Assembly: GCA_019614645.1 (NCBI GenBank)
Contig: JABWDB010000001.1
Location: 21,059,501 to 21,123,500, forward strand
From: Stratiolaelaps scimitus
Taxonomy: Eukaryota > Arthropoda > Arachnida > Mesostigmata > Laelapidae
Reading direction: 5' to 3'
Length of the DNA: 64,000 nucleotides
How positions within the stretch are numbered: the stretch's first letter is position 1; the number at the start of each line of letters is the position of its first letter. The position numbers and the translations under genes were made by a program. The notes below the pieces were generated by a model, which had not been told where the DNA came from, did no database searches, and worked only from the letters and a program-made list of their open reading frames with translations. Below, piece after piece: positions 1-14,297 of this stretch.

Positions 1-871
1 GAGCCCTTCGCACACGTAATATGTTATAGTGACCTTTGACCGCTGCTGGCGTGCATGATTTTATTTGCAATTGCATCGGCGTCCTCGTGCCGTAGCGTCG
101 GTTCCGCAGTACCGAGGAACGGACAGCCTTGCCCCCCCCCGTCTCTATGGCGACCTTGCTTTTGGACAAGGTCATTTACGGCTTGTGCCTTAATCGCCGC
201 CATTGCTCCGTTAGACTGACGTTGGGCTGCCGAGAAGTACGCGAACGGCTAACCGAAGTTCGAATCTGTCCGTTACCGCCGCTGGACGCGCCACTCTCAT
301 CTCGAACCGGACAATCTCTGTCATTTATGTGTGGCTACATCAGCATCATCATGGTATCAGAGCAATCGGAGGAATCGTTCGACAAAACGACTCATTTTGT
401 CTCAATGTCTGAATTGAGCAGAATATCAGCTGAGGTTTAGAGGATATCGAGATCGGCTAACTGCGCCACCTCGCGGTTTCGCGGTTTGCAGAAAACAACG
501 CGAACAACAGTGGGGCGGACCGTTGACTTTGTGAGAAATGAGTCCAATCCAGCTTTGAGAGTCTGCCATCAAATTCGAGCGGAAAATAACAGCAATTCAC
601 GAGATTGCTATCTAAATCGATTCCAAATTGCAGCCTGCAGCACACGCACACCGTGCTGGAGGGTGGGGGTGGGGGGGACCAAGGTTATCATTTGTACGTC
701 CTATACGTGTGTCAGAGGGAATGTGAGAAATCCAACAGAGGAAGAACATGTGTGCCGATGATATTTAGTTGTTAATTTTATTGCAACTTGAAACTACGTA
801 ATTGAACGTGTTTCAAAGCAAGCGCGCACTACATGGATTATAGTTTTTGATTAGTTATCACCATCATTACT

Positions 872-943
<72 letters not shown>

Positions 944-3253
944 AGTAGTGATGGTGATAACTAATCAAAAGGTTAAGAGCTGAGGCCTGTCAGGGGAACA
1001 GCTGAGGGTCAGCTCGGAAAAACTGCTATATATATATATATATCCCTGATCGCCTAGCATCGTTCGACCGAGTTACTGCTCCATTACAGCTTCCGGTCGA
1101 AGGCCTCAGATGTTGCGGTACTGTTTGTGGCGCGACTTTCGAAACTTACGAATTATGAGTAGGCAAGGCTACAGGACAATTCTAGGTTGCTTACCAATAA
1201 TGGCGCGTCTGTGCTATAGCGATCGTCACGAAAGTTCAAGAATGAAGTCATAATTAATTGGGCTTACACGCACGGGCCCACTCGAACTCACCTGTCGCAA
1301 ATTTGCTAAAAATATAAACGATCTAACGAACCCGATTTGAGTTAGATTCATTATATTGTGTATCAATGTGTGTGTGTGTCTCATGCGGGCTCAGACATAC
1401 GGGGTGCTTTCCGCTGTCTCAATGTCACTATCGCAGATATGGGTATTTCTCTATGATTCCTTCTTCTATGTGTTGTTGTTTATCTCGAGCGCTGGAAACG
1501 ATACGCGTCGCCGTACAACCGATTCTAACTGGGAACCGGCATTCCTAAGTGGGGTTTGTACCAAAACGTTCGTGGCTTAATCGTGGTGGCATGTTTTTCT
1601 TCTACTCAACCTTAGAAGTACCCAACACCGATACCCTAATTCCGGCTGGAAATAACCGACTCCATCCAGCAATGTGGACCATTTCGACAAGTCCATCCAT
1701 ACCTAGGGAGAGTCCATCTGCACATATGGGCTGATGCAATTCGTGAAGAGATTTACAACATGTGGACAACCAACAATATTTCGGTATCCAGCCCGAACCA
1801 GACCAAAATATATTTAGTAAGCATTCGCTTGTCTTCTTCAATCGTGTAGATCTTCTCAATGTATGAAATCTATGGGGTTGGCGACCCATTTTTCCCCAAG
1901 TGGTGTTTTCGTCTGCTAACATTAATAACAAAAATGAAGAAGTGTTCGTTTTTCTTTTTTTCTTTCTTGTTAATTCCATCGATTTGAAGACCATCGATCA
2001 TACGACAACGACAATACGGAACCACTTAGATCTACCTCTATATTGATACTCGATCAGTCTGGATGAGCTCAAGTGTCTACAGACAGCCGCTATTTTCCCC
2101 TTCGTCTGCCGGTTGGTCTGCCTCGAGCTTCACCTCTTCTGTCAAACAACACCGGGCGCTGATAATGGCGATTGTGTGAGCTTAATATTTAAATCACTCA
2201 CTGTGAGAAGCGAGGACGACTGTATAGCACCTTTGAACTTGGGGGTCCCAGGGTGGCATCCTCCCCCTCTGGTGGCCGGGTCGCCCTAAAACCCCGAACT
2301 GCCATAGGTCGTTTCCTCGCATGCACCTTAATATCTGCAGCAGCAGTATCGTTAGGAGTTAATTCTCTCTCTCTCTCTCTGTCTCTCGCTCAGTGTCTCG
2401 ACGCTTTAAAATATCAGGGGATGGGGCTGTGCAAGGGGCACACTTGACACCGCGGCCAGGCCATTGAGCCCTCTTCTTGCCTGTCATTGACTACTGCCGG
2501 CGGGGCCAGCTGGTGCGATATTGATAGCGGAACGATATGTATAAAATAGCCTTGTTGGTAAGAACCAACAAGATCGTCCATCGCGATCCGTTGTCAGTTG
2601 GGTGGGTGACAATGGTTACTGCGTTGATTACTGGTGGTAGCGGCGGCGGCGGCAGCAGCAGCAGCCGCACACAGTTGCACAATGGGATCTAGGAGTTGAA
2701 GGGGATCAGCCACCACTCAGCAAGCAGTTGTCAAGGAGTTGGCAACAGATGAGCAGTTTGCCACCGATAACACTTTGCTGCTAAGTGATCGAGGCGCAAG
2801 TGCGACTAACAGGATCCCAATCGTACACGAATAGTGTAGGTGGGCAATTGGCTGACGACTTAATAGATTGGTTGATTGAGGGTGAAGAACCCGATTGCAC
2901 AGTAGGTGTGATGTTGGCAGCCATTGATATCGGTGGTCAGGTAGAGGAGAGCGTCTAGTCCTAGGTCCATCCCAGCCTGTAGGTGGGAATGACCTTCTTG
3001 GCTAAAGGAAGGCCAACAGAGGACATAGGAAAATTCTAATACTGCTTTGATCATTGGTACACTAGTACTTAGGACCCGCAAAGGGTGGCAAAAATGGCGC
3101 GTTTTTAGAGAAGTATGTATGAAAATATGAAAAAAAATATGAAAATATAAACATGTGGAGCAGATAACTTGAACAGAACTAAGCAAAGTGATTTCTTGCG
3201 CGAATGTATTATGATAGTACACACTAAACTGTCATGGTTAAGTCTAGTCACAA
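1..3253. other. Intergenic, no recognised gene
   Basis: Contains the 845-970 inverted repeat, a short AT run at ~1028-1042, a CT run at ~2363-2390 and a GGC/AGC-rich patch at ~2640-2665. Minus-strand frames at 1602-1994 (130 aa) and 2860-3222 (120 aa) match no family I know and have no clear coding character. Confidence 0.6.
845..970. repeat. 126-bp near-perfect inverted repeat with (AT)n centre
   Basis: The left arm starts TTTTGATTAGTTATCACC and ends ATTACTTGCAT. The right arm is its reverse complement with a single mismatch outside the AT tract (CATCATTAC against CATCACTAC). The middle (875-940) is pure alternating AT. The whole could fold into one long hairpin or cruciform. It may be a tiny palindromic MITE or a self-complementary array; no target-site duplication was identified. 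Confidence 0.85.
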
Positions 3254-3526
3254 ATGAGTACTTTTCTTGGCAATAACGCTGCTTACAAGGAAACAACCAT
3301 TGAGTGGCTACGAGTTCACTTGAACGAGGGGAATGGCCACGAGCTGAAACCGAAGAAAACCGCAAAGATACGTGAATACAATCTCAGCTGGGAAGAGATA
3401 AACAACTTGTTACTGTTCAATGAAAATGATCCTGCTGTGGTGAAATATTATCCTCCTGCTGCATTCGGTCGTCATAAGTCGCGACGTGCCCAACTAGCAC
3501 TAGGAGCAATCGGAAGAGCATTTTGA
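3254..3526 (+). CDS. Unrecognised 90-aa open reading frame
   Basis: A single open frame with its ATG in a reasonable animal start context (CACAAATGA) and a TGA stop. The translation is balanced in composition and contains IEWLRVHLNEGNG, a basic stretch KPKKTAKIREYN, LSWEEINNLLL, KYYPP and a basic, alanine-rich end (HKSRRAQLALGAIG). It looks more protein-like than the low-complexity frames around it, but I recognise no family. It has no membrane segment or signal peptide. It could be a small gene, a terminal exon, a domesticated or decayed transposon piece, or chance. No neighbouring exon could be joined to it by eye. Confidence 0.3.
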   Translation: MSTFLGNNAAYKETTIEWLRVHLNEGNGHELKPKKTAKIREYNLSWEEINNLLLFNENDPAVVKYYPPAAFGRHKSRRAQLALGAIGRAF

Positions 3527-6500
3527 GTTACGAAGTTCAAATTATGCAAACCACATATACAATAGTATATATATATATATACTATAGTATATGTTCGATA
3601 CACGGTTGTCTAACAAAGTAGTGAGTATATGTGTTATGCCAGTTACAGTGCCGCGTGGCGAGATAGCTCAATACACATCTCACACTCATTGTCTGTCACT
3701 TCTGGACTGTGTGGTATGGACCGCTGGCAGCTGAGCGCCTCGTCCCCAAGCCGTCTGCTGAATATCTGAACGCGACAGGCTCGGTCTACGAGGAAAAGGA
3801 GATGCTGTCACTTTGGGCGGCGTCTCGAATCGTTCTGTGCCATCGAGTCTGTGCCGCTGCTGTACTCTGCTCTCGTGCTGGTGGTGGTGGTTGTGCATTG
3901 AAAGAGACGACCCTCGTATCCTCGCTATGATCATCGGTCGCCGGGTAATTGCCTCACTGGGAACACTGACCGGCTAACCGGTCAAAGGCGGTTACAGCCG
4001 CCTCGTAAGCGGGACGGGCGTTGTTCTGTTGGTTGGCACCTTTGTGCAGCCTTGTCCATGAGTGACGCGGAGACCCTGACTGCGCTGTTCACTGATAACC
4101 GTAGTTTAACGAAAATCGAGCAGAGACAATATGTGATGTCGTGTCGTTCGTTTGGCGACGTTTGACAAACGAACAGCCAGACATCAGGCCAACACGCGGC
4201 TAATACAAGATAAGGTGTATACCTGCCTGGAAAACAATAACACGACGCACTCCATCGACGTGTGGCGGATTGGGTCACAGGATGGGGCTAAGATGCGATA
4301 AGTAACAGCAGCAACACTGTTATAGCATGTCACGTAACGAGCTCGTGACTCATATTCACGCTTGTGATGTATACTAGTATATCTCTCTCTCTCTCTCTCT
4401 ACTGTTGACGCGATGACGGCGTGAATCTCTTTAAAAGTTGACCGGTACTGTTCAGTATAAGAAAGGCGCAGCATGAAGGAACTCGATTGCATTGAAACAT
4501 CAACATTCGTATTGTTGCTTCCTAGACAGTGGTGTTCTCTCCGGAACATCAACCCTGAATGACTATTGCAGGTATACAACGAAAACATATCGCTGCCATT
4601 TAGTGTAATCTTGAAGGGGTAAGTTGGATTTTTTGCAGACTGCGTCATGACCTTGGAGAGATTAAATCGGAACGAGCTTCAGTGTGTGGGTTGCCACATG
4701 TATCGTAACCACTGCTGATAATAATAATAATAATAATAATAATAATATGAATAGCAGTACATTGAAAATGGCTGATATCAACGATCAAAGTATAATCTTT
4801 CGTCTATATTCTTTGAAAGCGATCACTATTCTCATAATCACCTGGTATAGTCGAGCAGATTAGACATCATTTGCCTCGAAATACGCGGCTATCTAGAACG
4901 GCACCGCTGCTGTGGTCGCCTGAGTTCGGCAGCCACCGCTACCGACCCGCCTTTCGATATGAAACGGGAGAAAAGACTGCAGATGTACAGCACCTTGCCC
5001 TTCTTGGAGCCGGATATCAATCGGGTAATTCACAAAGTGACTCACCAACACACGTACCCATCATTTGGTTCGCAGCTTTCAACAGGAGACAGCAACAGGT
5101 GCCACCTAGTCAATGACACGCGAGGTATGATAGCGAGGATATCATAGTGAATGAAATCACCGGGGCCTGTCATGCATTGTACGACTGAGAAGTCCGACAT
5201 TGCCGAGCAGCCAGCTGGATCCTGAGGGGGTTATATATGATAGAATATTGTTGGTAGTTACAGATAGGCAGATCGCGATATTGTCGTTGAAGACACTTTT
5301 TCGAGTATACCCACCGGATCTGGCTAGAAGCGTTTGCGACAGCTCCCTACTTGTTATGGCCATCCGTATGTAAATACTATGGAGCGTAAATTTCGCTGCA
5401 GGTGTTGTTGGTGGTCGATTAGCGCCGTTCGGTGTATTTCGAGTGATGTGAACATACCCACCAGGTTAACTGATCATGTTCTACATGTCATATGTGCATG
5501 CAATTAGTCGAACTTGCGATGTCCCTATCATATTTGCGGTATTAGGTGCAACGCAAGCCAATGTACTAGAAATAGGAGTAATTGAGTAGACGTGGGCGTA
5601 CACATTATCGTGCATGCTAATCACAGTTGTACGTGAGGACCTCCGAAGCTGATCCAAAATGCCTCGGGAGACCCCGTATACGTAACAGAGATTACAATCA
5701 GAACGGACACCAAGGGTCTCCGTTTCAACGAGGCAATATCGGAGGTGTGTATGGAGTCGCACATATATTTGCAACGAACTCTAACTATCGCTAGTGGTGG
5801 CAAATTTCCGGGCCAAACATCATACCGGTGTCCAAAAAAATAAAAAGTTATCAACATCTAAACCACGAACGGGTAACACAAGAAACGGTATAAATTACGA
5901 GATATTTCACCTTTATTCGATTTGCAGTATGTCGAATTGTAGTGATGTCGTTGGAATTGTCGAAGCTCAAAGACAGCTTTCAGGTTATTTAAATAGGCAA
6001 GTCCCTTGTGGATAAAAATGGCATTAAATCAATTGAAACCGTTATCGCTTTTTCTAAGCGGCTGAGGTATCAAGCAAGTAATCACTACTCATAATAATCT
6101 ATACGACAATTATAACTCAAAACGAGACTGCAGCTCCCTTGAGAGCTGTGGAAATTCGTTGAGCCGTAACACATACCGGATATGTAAACGGCCTTTTCTC
6201 CGCCCTCTCGCGATATTTTTTCTATTCATCGTAGATTGCACCGGAGAAAATAATGTTATTTAGTTTTAGCCGTGTTGCTTTCGAGATCTTGAGAGCAATA
6301 TGAACGACACAATGACGATCTGATGTACGTGTGCGTTTGCCTATCTGGCAGCGGAGAGCGAATTTCCTTTGTGGAAATGCGAATCGGAACGCAAAAATAA
6401 GATTTTCCGCCGTTGAGCAACAAAAAGAAAAACACCACCCAATAATAGTGTAGGCCAATTACACGTCACGGTGGTCGACGGCGACGTCGAGTTCAACTTG

Positions 6501-9500
6501 TGGAGCTATGTCCCTTTGTAAGCATTCGTGTGACTCCGACATGATCGATATTATATCTATCCCTAATTGTAAGGATCATTTCGACTTAGGAGAGACCAAC
6601 CCTCTCTATACAGTTCAATTGCGAATAGCTGCCGACTCGCTCGCTCGATCTATCCTCTACTTTTTCCATTCTCGCTCTCGCTCGACCCCAGCTGGATTAT
6701 CATCTAGCTTCTTCTGCTTGTTGCCTTTGATAGCGGACCATTGGAGCGGTTGAGTGAGTACCATGTCGTAGCGATTAATATATCGTTACGAAATATTTCT
6801 CCGCACTTCAAGCGTTGTCACCAAACAATCACTGCAGACATTTGTTACGGTGGCATGTGTAAAAAGCGGACACGCAAGAATGGCAATATGTTACTTATCT
6901 GTTTTTCTGTTCGACTCGCCTCGCCATACCGCGGGTGCTGTCTAGTTTGCTAAATGCTGTTGCTGTCGGCTGCGGTAAACTGCAGTCGTGACTGTCACCG
7001 GGTGGTGGAAAATAGGTAAAAAAAAGGGGAAAAAACGCTTTCTCAATAATATGACACGGACTTACGGAAAGAGCGTCGTCGGTCGGCACAAAAGCGTCAC
7101 GCAAAATAGCCCTTCAAACCGTGGCAAGCTATGCAGCCTTGGAGGTACTGGAGGAACATGGCCACAATCGAATGGCAATCACTCGATGAGGTACGAAATA
7201 GGGATAATTGCGGCTTATTGTTAGCAGATGTTTCACTATCTCCGCTGGATTGTGCTCCCTAGTGCGTTATGAAGCAGTGTGTATGCGTGTGTGTGTGTGT
7301 GTGTCACTCCGACATTTCTAGAGTTCGAAATAACCTTTTCTGGCGGCTCTAATCGACTCAAAGAGCAAAAGAAGTCCCTTGCCGCGTAACAGTGGCAACT
7401 CTAGTCCAGCACCCCTATAGTACCCCACCAAAATCTCTACCTGTTGCTCATTTTTTCTTTGTTTTATCATTATCATTATTATTCGGAACATGTTCTGGCA
7501 CGACAATCGGGTCACTCTTATGTCATCGTTAGAACCGTCATATATATATATATATATATATATGTATTGTCATCTTCGCTTCTCGATTGACGCAGCAGAT
7601 TAGGTACAATAGTTAGTTACTTCAGTCTATAATTACCCACGACAACGACGACGTACTAACTAGTTGTCAACGATTAGCCAGGCGATAAAGCTAGCCAACA
7701 ATGGCAATGTTACAGAGTCTCCTAGAAATGACAATCGTCTTTTTCCTTTTTGTCCAAGAACGTTTCGTCCATTTTCCAAATGCGTCTCTCTGTCTCTATT
7801 GACATCTCGATCGATCGTCGCCATCATCATTGGGTGGGCCCTTTCTCTTCGTGGCGAGGGAGGAGTCGACGCGCGCTCGCGATAGCGTCCTGATGGGTCA
7901 GGGTCTCCCCGAACAGCAGCAGGCGACAGCCAGAGTAGACTACGAGCTCGCGGAAGTCACAACTTAATGCAGCCTCATAGCCTCTAGCCGTCCAGCTGGT
8001 TTTGGCATATTGACAGTAGGTACTGCTGCTGCTGCTACCCTGAGAGCTAAGCAGAGAGCAGCGATTTGTAATAATAGAATAGGCTTTCATTTTTCGGATC
8101 GATGACAATATCGCCAAGTTCGCTCTGTGTCTCGTGTGCTCCTCGCTATACTCACTACATAGTGTTCGTTGTTAACCGTTTGATTCGAGCAGAATCGGTG
8201 GCCATTTGAGTGGTTCACCGTTGAGACTACTTTTGTGTGCTATCATTTGCTTGTAGCAAAGCAGCAGTAAATTGACTAAGACAGGTCCAAGTCAACTGTA
8301 TGCCATCAGTTCAAGCTGTTCAAGCTGTTGCCGAACTCAACCGCTGCTGCAGTCGAAGTAGGACTGTGTCGTTTGACAGAACGCTATGCAACGTGCAACG
8401 TGATGCGTGTGTAAAGCTGTAATTTTGACATCCCGTTTAAAATGACAACTTTCGCATGCTAATGAACTTCAGGGTCGTGTGTGTTTGACGTTTGTCGACG
8501 AAAACTTCAGACGTCGACGAGCTATCGCAGTTCTTCGAAGCGCAGATACCCAGAACACAGATAATCTCGTGGCACGGTACGTTCAGTTGTTTATTTCATT
8601 CACCCGACGTTATGAGGCCGCGGTGCAGAAAAAAAACCACGCTCAAGAATTCGATTAGGTCTTGATGGTGGTACTGGTGGCCCATTAAGAGATGGAACAT
8701 TTGCATTATTATGTGGAGTAAATCTCTGTGGGAAATGATTCAATTTTCGAAGTAAGATTTGTTAAATTATAAATGTATTCGATACATGATAGAGAAGTTT
8801 GTTCAGACCTGTTAAGGCCTTTGAATTGGGGTGAGGGTTGTCTTGAAAGCGGCGAACAACCACTGCCTGTGCATTGCGTCTAATTAGTTTTTGCACAAAG
8901 TTTGTATTTCGAAAGCGGAGACTGCGTGCGATCGGTACCCGAAGACTGGGATGTCAGTTGCGTCAGATCTGTGTTCAATTGAATCGTTATATAACACTTG
9001 ACCATGCATAAATACTGGCCAATTAAACTTCGCAAGGTCCAAATCGGCGATGATTATTCATTTATGCGGGCGAGCGAAACTCCGTTAGTGTTATGGATTC
9101 AGATGATCCCTGCTCAAGCTGGAGCGCTCTCAACGGTGTAATCATGCAGTAATTGTATCTTGTCACATACATCGATCCCTAATTATATAGTCTGTATTTC
9201 ACGTAATGATATGAGTCGTGTTCTCCAAGTCCCTTAACAAGGGGTGGACATAATTGTTTTTTAATATGAAATCCACGTTTTCTCTAAGTATATATCGTTG
9301 TTGCCGTTCACATGTGTTGACGGAATGTCAAATACGAATTTCTTGGTTGTCTTCACCGGTGTATTATTACGTCAGGAATTGTGTCGCCAGCTGAATTAGT
9401 CGAACGATTAATGACCCCGATGAGATCTCACCTCCGATCTCCGATCGAACGTTGCCACCACAGGCGCCCGGGTTGGCTCGACCCAATGTCATAGGTGATC

Positions 9501-12500
9501 GGATGACCAAAACTAGATGTCGAGTGGCATTCTGTAACTTTAGCCTATATAGACAACCGCCGTTCAATATATGAACAGACGGTGTTTTCTTGTACTCTCC
9601 GTCGAATATCGATTACATGATTGTGAATTTGAGTGTTTGAGAATTCGTCTGTGTCTCGATTTTGTTAATTAAATCGATTTTATGACGACAACCTGCTGAT
9701 ATCATATCATTTTGCGATCTATTTCGTTTTTGCATCCGCCTACGCTGTTGTGGCCGACTGGCTGTGATCAGCGAAATTCAATCAGTAATGTCAGGTTATT
9801 ATTGTTTATTGTCAACCTGTTCTACTCTTAGGCTAAAGTTCGCCCAGGGTCACCTGTTGCGATTTTGCCCAGAAAGTATCGCACAGGAAATCTAGCTGCT
9901 TGAGTGGTCCATCCTGGTTGTTAATAGCAAGCACACTTTTCTTAGCATTGTCCCAATCCATTTCAACCATTTCTGATGATATGTGACAGAGAAGAAATCA
10001 ACTTTTGATCTGAGAAGCAAGTGCCGCGCAAATCAATGCCATCGATTCAATTCAGTTAATTCTCCTGAGAATCCGCCGCTAAAACAAATCGTAATTCTAT
10101 TACATATACTAATTGCTATTTTTCACACAATTTCACAGGGTAAGACAGTAGTGAATAAATATGAAAGAAAAAACATACATTTCGATACCTAAGCTTTTGA
10201 GGAGATGTTTGTTCACACAATCAATGCTACTGCACCCTCTTGTGAAATTACGAAATCACGTTCATTACCATCTCGTACGAACGCAACACAACACGCTCAC
10301 CCTGACCAGTCCGTTAATCGCCGTCTAGGCTCCCGTATGCGAATGTCAGGCGGATTACGCTTGCGTGTGCTCGTGTTGTCCTGTTTTGGTGCAAGCGGAC
10401 GCTATGTAGCAAGAACGGTAACGACACGGCATGATTCTAGCGGGGCATCATGCACGCGATCTTTAAAGTCACGTTTGCTGAAGAGCGAGGGAGGTGCAAG
10501 AGCAATGAACTTATCGCAACAGCATACGAGATCGTCTCGTACCCCGATCGTCTAAGTGGAACATTAGAACGATCTCCTACGCATTCGAAGCTCGCTCGCC
10601 TCTCGTTCGATGTTTGCTTCAACGCACGTGCCTGTTCATAAATGAATCGTGGTGCCGGTGCCGCTGCCGCCATCGCGTTCGGTTTCTACAGACAGCAAAA
10701 TGCGTATGTTTGCTACACCACATACACACACTCACCGTTTATCGGAATACGAGCGGATGTCGTTTGTACGGCGTGCACTGTACACTTCCATCTTCTTCCG
10801 TTGCTGCTGCTGCTGTTGGTTCTTAGTTGAGTGCGAACGATCTCCCGATGTGCCTGGCAACACAACGGCAGCAAACTGGGTTACGTGCCGTTCTTAGAGG
10901 TGGTCGAACTAACTAGCAGCAGCAGCATCGTCTCGAACGAACTCTGCGTCGGATGTCGGCTCAGGCTGACGACGGTGGCTGGACCGACAGCCAGCCCAGC
11001 AACTAGTTCAGCTTTCGATCTTTGCTCTGCTGTTCGTGCGTGTTTGCTGAATAGGCGAGCGCAATTTAGCATTATACTCAGACCTCGTTGGCTCGGTGGC
11101 GGCTACGGGTCGACAAACCTCTTCTTACAGCCGCTCGAAGCTGGCCGCCGTGCGACTCATTGTTGTGATCGGCTCTGTTGCGCCTATTGCGACGATATCC
11201 CTCGTGCCCGATAGCGGCCAAACGGGCGCGTCGTGGTCAGGTGACGTCAAGACGCCACGATGTCGTAGATGAGTGGGTGCATTGCAGCTGTGTACACCCA
11301 ACAGCCTACTGCTGACAGCTCTACCTCGGCCAGGCAGTGGCAGAAGATCGCCATTGTTGGTTAGGTGTGCGTGTGTGCGCGTGGTGTTAGAGAGCTGGGA
11401 CGACGCAGTGAGCAATTCTCTTCGGAGGATGTTGGCAACTGTACAGGTCGGTCCCATTTGGAGGAGATTCAGATACGATTCGTTCTCGTCTATACGTTCA
11501 GGGTAGCTTGATCGATAATACATGAAGTATATGTATGTAGAGGTCGATCTACCGGTACTGGCTGAGCACGACTACCTACTCACCCAGAGCTATGCTAATA
11601 GCTAACGTTGTGGTGGAAGAGCTCTTCTTTGGGATAAGAGAACGAGGGACGTTTTCTTCAGTGCTTATTGGTGCTCAGTGGCTATGGTAACTGTGATAGC
11701 TGTAACGCCTTTACATTGCAATAATATGATGGGATATATTTGAATGGCGGTGATCCGAAATAGACCTGCCTCTGTTTCTGCCAATAAACGAACATTTGTG
11801 AGGCTATGTATTTGGGAGCAAATATATAATATGTCAATATCTATTTGAACCCTCTTGATTGTTGTACTAATTTATGGATGGAAAACTATAGACACATTCA
11901 CATTAAGTATCACATAATAATAATAATAATACTGTCTGTGTGCAGCAGACAACGCCATATTGGGCTTTGTATTACTGAATCAATAATATGCGTACTCACA
12001 ATTGAATAAGGCAATTGCACAGCTACTAAATTAAGGGATTCGAAATAGCATATGAATCACATATACAGCGCGTGTACGGTGGTTCTTGGATCTAATTTGT
12101 GTTTGAGCTGCTTGTGTTTCATTCGAAATTGTGCCATTTATCTGATCGTGTTATTAGTTTTATTCATTAAATCATTCATTCAATGTATTAGATGTCCCCA
12201 ATGATACATTTGTTAGGTGCGATCGTGTTCAGAAAATGGAGTGAGACCTCCTGGTCAAAGAACCCCAGTATTCGCGGGGGAGAAATTTTCAACAATTAGT
12301 TGGGCACTCATTTTCTAATTAGCCGTTCTCCTTTGCTCCGTAGCCCGCCGTGGGCGTGTCGATATTCATTGTTTTTGTTTACACCGAATGGCGAAGTGCT
12401 CTCGTCCACAGCTCTTCTATGCAGCAAAACACGTGCATAGAAGTTGTGTTTATTATACGGAACATGACGAAATATTGAGACTAATAATTTACAAAAGTGC

Positions 12501-14297
12501 CGCTGATTCGATGAAAGAACGAGAATAATGTAAGGACTAATTAGGGTCGTTCAATGGTTCAGTTTGCTTGCATTGTATCGAAGTTATCGAGTTCGCCCAC
12601 TCGATCACAATTGACTCGCAGCCATGCAACGAACTCCCCTGGCCGACTGTGATTAATCTGTGTATCTTTTGTGTAAAATCTTGCCTGTTGTTCGTGTTAC
12701 TGAGTTACGTGTTGCGCAGAACTGCAACGTGTTGTGGATTGAAGTGGTCATATATAGACGTGGTCGAAGTTTCGTAGAGGGATATAAAAGTTGGGCGAAC
12801 AAGACAACTGTCAAAAAAAGGCAAAATGGTCACGAAACAGCTTGATTTGTCCATTACGGTAACGGGCTTCCAACAGCAAATCCACTTTCAAACTATACGT
12901 TACCCCAAGATTGGCGTAATATGAGTTACTCACGATAAACGATAGACAGCACCATTCAAAGTAATGGCTACTGATAATAACACTTGTATTGTGTATACAT
13001 TGTGTTGTGCGTTCTACTTTCCCGAATTGTTCAGAGTGTAAAACTCTATGAAACTGTACAGCGCGTTTATATGACAGTTCACAATATGGTGTTGTTTGGC
13101 AAATAGTTAACGATGCACTGACGTGTCGGGGATGCTATGAGTTACCCGGAAGGCTATTTGGAACGGAAGAATAACACTGCCACGTAAATATGTGGGATTA
13201 CTGTAACCTGCCAGTGGAAGAACTGCGTTCGCGAGGCTAGATAAAAATGAACTACTTGCGAACTATATATAGTTTACGTTAGGCCGGGAATCCCTATCGG
13301 AATCGGTATAAGCACCTGCAAGTTGGGCGTTATGAAGCGCCGTAGGGGCTTCTCCGGTATACGTAATATAAATATGGATCTGGCACACCCATATCATTTA
13401 ACATAAGAAGATAGACCGCTGCTGGAATAGATCGGGGTGTCAATATTGCAATCTGTAGCGTTATCGAGGACATCTTTGAATTGGATGCTACTATCTTGTG
13501 CCTATAATACCTAAAATGATCGTCGAAAAGTGACAACAGAGCGAGCTTACGTAGCACAAACGCAATAAGGCTGACGACATTATGGCTTGTATATTGTATA
13601 GAAAGAGATAGTGAAACGTAAATGGTACATGTGCGATGCTGGTTCGCTTTGAGGTAGTAGTCTGGTCGCCTTCATAGTCATGCTCGTGAATCAAAAGTTG
13701 CCCGTTCAGAGGTGCCGGCATTGAATTCCGCCACTTGTTGCAGGGTGTAACAATTAGAGCAGTTGGAGCGTTCCGCGCTGTCTTGCGTCGAACACTGGTC
13801 ATTAATTATTTTACTTTCGGGCAAACACAATTCTTTATCCGGAAAACAACAATAGCTCAAGGCCCTGGGGTTGTTGTCATCTATACTGTGCAATCTTCGC
13901 GATGAATCTGTGCTGATATCTTGGGGCGACCCTATTTGATGGCCATAGCCCTCGAGTTTGCCGGCGAAGCTATTAAAGCTGTGATGCAGCATAATAAAGT
14001 CATTCTGACAAACTTCATTCTGATGGTCAAGTTCTCGCCGTCCGGCTCGGGTACACCATGGGGCAACACAGCGAAGGGTCACCCACTATTACGTTGCACT
14101 ATCCACAAGACGTTCCTCTAGTCAATTCACGCGACAAAAACCGTGTCATCTGTGTTTCTGTGTTTCACTAAGCTAGACACACAGCATAGTTACTGTACTA
14201 AGTGCGAAATGCACTGTCTTAGTTTTTGATGTTTTCACTAATTGATTCTAACTATACTTCATGCTTCTGATTGCGCCTGCCGTTTGCCATTCGTTAG
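3527..14297. other. Intergenic, upstream of GPCPD1
   Basis: No conserved protein was recognised on either strand. Microsatellites are seen at ~4383-4400 (CT), 4715-4747 (TAA), 7284-7303 (GT) and 7543-7562 (AT). The 10.2-11.5 kb part is more GC-rich, with overlapping frames on both strands, and could hold promoter or 5' UTR sequence. A 134-aa minus-strand frame (13678-14082) is unrecognised. Confidence 0.5.

Noticed and set aside
1602..1994. 130-aa minus-strand frame as a gene
   Set aside because: No family recognised, a lysine/threonine-rich N-terminus over a T-rich tract and no supporting splice context. Length alone is not enough.
10205..11523. Cluster of overlapping 60-130 aa frames as a gene
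   Set aside because: Frames on both strands are equally long and share no recognisable motif. The GC-rich composition alone can explain the lack of stops.
13678..14082. 134-aa minus-strand frame as a gene
   Set aside because: Composition is plausible but no motif or homologue is recognised, and overlapping frames of similar length exist on both strands.
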